Origin: a virus
Strand: one strand, 5' to 3'
Length of the DNA stretch: 64,000 bases
IMG/VR virus record: IMGVR_UViG_3300044843_000566
Span: 1-64,000 of that record
Part shown: positions 61,557 to 64,000 of the stretch, piece after piece
Layout: each line of letters starts with the position of its first letter
How positions within the stretch are numbered: position 1 is the first letter of the stretch
Made by a program: the position numbers and the translations under genes
The notes under the pieces: model-generated
Databases searched by the model: none
Told to the model about the DNA's origin: nothing
What the model saw: only the letters and a program-made list of their open reading frames with translations

Positions 61557-61820
61557 TTACTCCCCCTGCGTATCGTCTAAAATTACTGGCGTATTGTCTG
61601 CCGCCCAGAGCCCAACAAATTTGCTCAAAAAATACTCTTCCGCGTCATCGGCCGATAAGCCGTCACGCATTAATTGAGCCAGCATAAGTTTTTTGCTGTA
61701 AATAGCCACTGGACTTAAATACCCCGCGGCCCCAAAACCAATGAGGGCCCCGTGCATATTGTCAAACAATACCGCGTCTGGATTCTCGTCATTCAGCTGA
61801 TTTAGAATGTGCTGCGTCAT
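61557..61820 (-). CDS. Hypothetical small protein
   Basis: 87 residues, helical, with DAVLFDNMHGALIGFGAAGY and DGLSADDAEEYFLSKFVGLW. I recall similar short proteins in other large phages without known function. It is 5 bp from the next gene. Confidence 0.6.
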   Translation of the reverse strand: MTQHILNQLNDENPDAVLFDNMHGALIGFGAAGYLSPVAIYSKKLMLAQLMRDGLSADDAEEYFLSKFVGLWAADNTPVILDDTQGE

Positions 61821-61832
61821 AATTGCTCACCC

Positions 61833-62321
61833 TCAAATGTCTTCGAGAAATGATATTGCGATGTCGCTGGCCCTACGATAGCCCTCACGTACGCCGCGCT
61901 GAAATTCCTGTGAACCTACTGCCGCTGGTTTATCCGTCAGATCTGCAATTGTAGCAAAACCGGCGATAGCCTTGTTCCGCAACTGCCGATGATCATTAGG
62001 CGGCGTAAGCATTTCGCTGTCGGAATTTACGGCGGCAGAAAAACGCTCATTAACATTTACAGTCAAACCCATTAGTTTTAACGTACTAGCGCAGCGAACT
62101 ATTTCAGCCGCGTCTGCAAAGGCGGCGGGGCCGTGCGGCACATATTTCTGTGCAAGCCGCAATAGATTGCCGCAAAGCTGGGTTAACTCATCGATAAACC
62201 CCGGCATCTGTGTTTTTTCATTTAACTGTTGATGCGCCGTTTCTGCCTTGCGCCTCGCACGCGTTAAAGCCTTTGACCTGTCTGCCTCAAGCCGCGTCGG
62301 TGTTGCAGCAACCGTCGTCAT
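61833..62321 (-). CDS. Helical hypothetical protein
   Basis: 162 residues, almost all helix, with an Ala/Arg-rich start (TRLEADRSKALTRARRKAETAHQ) and later FADAAEIVRCASTLKLMGLTV. It overlaps the end of the thymidylate kinase gene by 35 bp. No family is recognised. Confidence 0.6.
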   Translation of the reverse strand: MTTVAATPTRLEADRSKALTRARRKAETAHQQLNEKTQMPGFIDELTQLCGNLLRLAQKYVPHGPAAFADAAEIVRCASTLKLMGLTVNVNERFSAAVNSDSEMLTPPNDHRQLRNKAIAGFATIADLTDKPAAVGSQEFQRGVREGYRRASDIAISFLEDI

Positions 62322-62991
62322 CGTAGATCCTTTCTACAGTGGTAATCGATCCATCTTTCCCGCGACGCTCGGCGGCACGGGTATACGCGTTAAAAATACT
62401 GTTATGAATTCGCTCGCTCGGGAGCGTAGCGTTAACAATATGCAGGCCGTGCTTGGCGATCTCGGGCACGGCGACTTGTTTGCGGCTAAAGCCTGAGAAA
62501 CGCAAATAGGCGTCCCGCATTCTGCTGCGCGTTTTGTGATCAACACGCTCGTAACGGTCGCGACCCTGGCCCGTTCTTTTTGCCGACTCCTCTGGTGGCA
62601 AATCTAAAACAACGCAAAGATCAGGAGAAAGATTAGATGTCTGCCGAAACACAGACAAAATAAAATCATGGTCAATCTGATTTATTTCGCCCTGATACAC
62701 GAGCGTCGACAACAGCCACCGGTCACAAATCACTACAACGTTTTCAGATAACCGCTGTTTGATGTGTTCGGCGAGTTCAGTGCGTGCGGCAGAAAAAAGA
62801 AGCATCTGCGCCGCGTTAGATATCGGGGCGTCATTGTGCAAAAGAATCTGCCGGATAGCCGTGCCGATGCGTGTCGTGCCGGGATCTGCTACAAGTTCGG
62901 CCGTCGTGCCAAGATCATTTAATTTTTGCACCAGCATTCTGGCTTGTGTGCTTTTGCCAGCGCCGTCGATGCCTTCTAAACAGACAAACAC
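62287..62991 (-). CDS. tmk: Thymidylate kinase
   Basis: 234 residues. FVCLEGIDGAGKSTQARML is the P-loop; LVADPGTTRIGTAIRQIL the second motif; VVVICDRWLLSTLVYQG the DR(Y/W) motif; CVVLDLPPEESAKRTGQ, GRDRYERVD the LID region. It converts dTMP to dTDP, completing the salvage route with thymidine kinase at 38040. The C-terminal 35 residues (ERRGKDGSITTVERIYDDD) are longer than usual and overlap the next gene. Confidence 0.92.
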   Translation of the reverse strand: MFVCLEGIDGAGKSTQARMLVQKLNDLGTTAELVADPGTTRIGTAIRQILLHNDAPISNAAQMLLFSAARTELAEHIKQRLSENVVVICDRWLLSTLVYQGEINQIDHDFILSVFRQTSNLSPDLCVVLDLPPEESAKRTGQGRDRYERVDHKTRSRMRDAYLRFSGFSRKQVAVPEIAKHGLHIVNATLPSERIHNSIFNAYTRAAERRGKDGSITTVERIYDDDGCCNTDAA

Positions 62992-63013
62992 AGTACGTCC
63001 TTTATGACAACAA

Positions 63014-63334
63014 TTAACGTCCGGTAATCTGAAAACTTGTGTTTAAAACCTGTGGCGTATTCACAGCAAGTTTTGTGCTTGTACCGCCAATTTGCACATC
63101 AGTAGCCGCCGTCGTAGTGTCAGGCGCTGTTGAAAAAAGAATAAGCTCAGAGCCGTCGGCGAATCTGAGATTCAAGCCGTGCGCGGCGTGCCCGAGACCC
63201 AAGCAACTATGCTTAATTAACCACTGCGCCGCGTAATCGCAAAATTGCGTTAGCGCTGCACGGTCAGCATCTGAGCTGTTATTTTCGGTGGCGTAATCAT
63301 TGAGAATCGTCGTCAGCAGTTCGCTTTTTTGCAT
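63014..63334 (-). CDS. Hypothetical protein
   Basis: 106 residues from ATG 63334, which has AAAGGAG 8 nt upstream. The N-terminal half is helical (ALTQFCDYAAQWLIKHSCLG); the second half is beta-rich (LNLRFADGSELILFSTAPDT). It overlaps the HD-domain gene by 38 bp. No family is recognised. Confidence 0.6.
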   Translation of the reverse strand: MQKSELLTTILNDYATENNSSDADRAALTQFCDYAAQWLIKHSCLGLGHAAHGLNLRFADGSELILFSTAPDTTTAATDVQIGGTSTKLAVNTPQVLNTSFQITGR

Positions 63335-64000
63335 ACCGCACACTCCTTTTCTTTTTTACCGTAGTTGGCTTATCATTAGCCTTTGCCGCCAGTTTTTCTT
63401 TTAACCGTTGCATGCTGTTTGCCGCGTGCCGGGCCGTCTTAGCCTGGTGTTTGCATTCTTTAATTTTTTGGCTTATGTCGTTAAGCATGTTACGTGCAGC
63501 GTGCACATACAAACGCAGCATGTAATACCTGTTTGCGGCGTAGATTGCAAGTAGGTCGCCGTCTAGTTGCGTCAAGATTTTTTTGACGGCGGGCACGGCT
63601 GTTATGCCATTCGCCTCTAATACTTTGGCGGCTTCGCGGGCTGTACAAATAATATCAGCGGCCACGATGATTTGAGCGCCCACTGGGCTCTGACTGACAC
63701 GCCCCCGGAATTCCATGTCACGCTTTGTTTCGACGAGCCGGAAGTCGCGGCTTATGTCGGCGACCATGGCCGCTATCTGCACAGTCGTCGTCTCCGCGAC
63801 ATTTTCAAATGCACAGTCACTGACCTGAATTACGTCGTGGAGCAGCGACGCGTGCACAATAGCTGCAATGCTGTCTTTTGTGCTGTCCGGTAAAAAATCA
63901 ACCCGGACGTCTTGATACAACTTCTGCGCAATTAACTCGGCTTGCCGGGCGACCAAAATACAGTGGTCAATTAATGCTTGCCCAGAAAGAGTTTTTCTCT
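63297..64000 (-). CDS. HD-domain phosphohydrolase-like protein (5' end outside window)
   Basis: The frame is open to the right edge (64000), so the N-terminus is missing; about 234 residues are visible. IDHCILVARQAE, IVHASLLHDVI, MVADISRDFRLVETKRDMEF and AQIIVAADIICTAREA follow the order of HD-type (p)ppGpp hydrolases such as MESH1: H, HD, then the later D. The C-terminus is Lys/Arg-rich (TTVKKKRSVRYAKKR). It may lower alarmones or other nucleotides during infection. The family call rests on the HD pattern alone. Confidence 0.6.
   Translation of the reverse strand, partial: RKTLSGQALIDHCILVARQAELIAQKLYQDVRVDFLPDSTKDSIAAIVHASLLHDVIQVSDCAFENVAETTTVQIAAMVADISRDFRLVETKRDMEFRGRVSQSPVGAQIIVAADIICTAREAAKVLEANGITAVPAVKKILTQLDGDLLAIYAANRYYMLRLYVHAARNMLNDISQKIKECKHQAKTARHAANSMQRLKEKLAAKANDKPTTVKKKRSVRYAKKRTADDDSQ

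Overview
This window is a piece of a large tailed-phage genome with mixed base composition, dense gene packing and many start/stop overlaps. Nearly every gene lies on the minus strand. The exceptions are a thioredoxin (28834-29169) and a glycosyltransferase pair (45494-47324). There is no ribosomal RNA, no core metabolism and no integrase. There are virion fibre genes, tRNAs, a tmRNA, nucleotide kinases, PhoH, HNH and PD-(D/E)XK nucleases and a holin-like lysis region. The host is inferred, weakly, to be a planctomycete or similar bacterium. The basis is matrixin-like, M8-like and sulfatase-modifying-factor-like domains, and a secreted Cys-rich protein (32944-33255) of a kind I associate with Planctomycetes.

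Layout, left to right. 1-5.3 kb: a matrix-metalloprotease-like protein with a cysteine switch (cut by the window edge), small membrane proteins, a 2H-phosphoesterase/P-loop kinase fusion, tRNA-Asn and a holin-like cassette. 5.6-11.8 kb: a GDPD-like protein, an actin-like ATPase, a HAD phosphatase, a ferritin-like protein, a PD-(D/E)XK nuclease, two methyltransferases and PhoH. 11.8-28.7 kb: Ala/Gly-rich probable virion proteins that share short sequence tags, a cupin, HNH and SprT-like proteins, a 1151-residue SNF2-type helicase, an exported trypsin-like protease and a 1246-residue FnIII/beta-propeller/metalloprotease protein.

28.8-36.4 kb is an accessory and RNA region. It has single-gene units separated by a repeated terminator-plus-promoter module. 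It also has a gene-free stretch of about 660 nt that looks like a large structured RNA, a full tmRNA, tRNAs for Glu, Val, Leu, Lys and probably Ile, a His-like tRNA relic, and small zinc-binding or hypothetical proteins.

36.4-61.2 kb is a surface-structure region: a glycosyltransferase, thymidine kinase, LamG-like and FnIII fibres, a fibre ending in a circularly permuted FGE-sulfatase fold, three collagen-like proteins made of Gly-X-Thr triplets, and an 1850-residue fibre with an internal duplication. Three more glycosyltransferases and a sulfotransferase sit inside this region. This suggests that the Thr-rich collagen fibres are glycosylated and possibly sulfated. 61.2-64 kb holds small hypothetical genes, thymidylate kinase and an HD-domain protein cut by the right edge.

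The most notable items are the tmRNA, the candidate large structured RNA with a repeated covarying hairpin, the cysteine-switch metalloprotease, the collagen/glycosylation/sulfation cluster and the permuted FGE domain. All functions are inferred from motifs read by eye; no database search was run.
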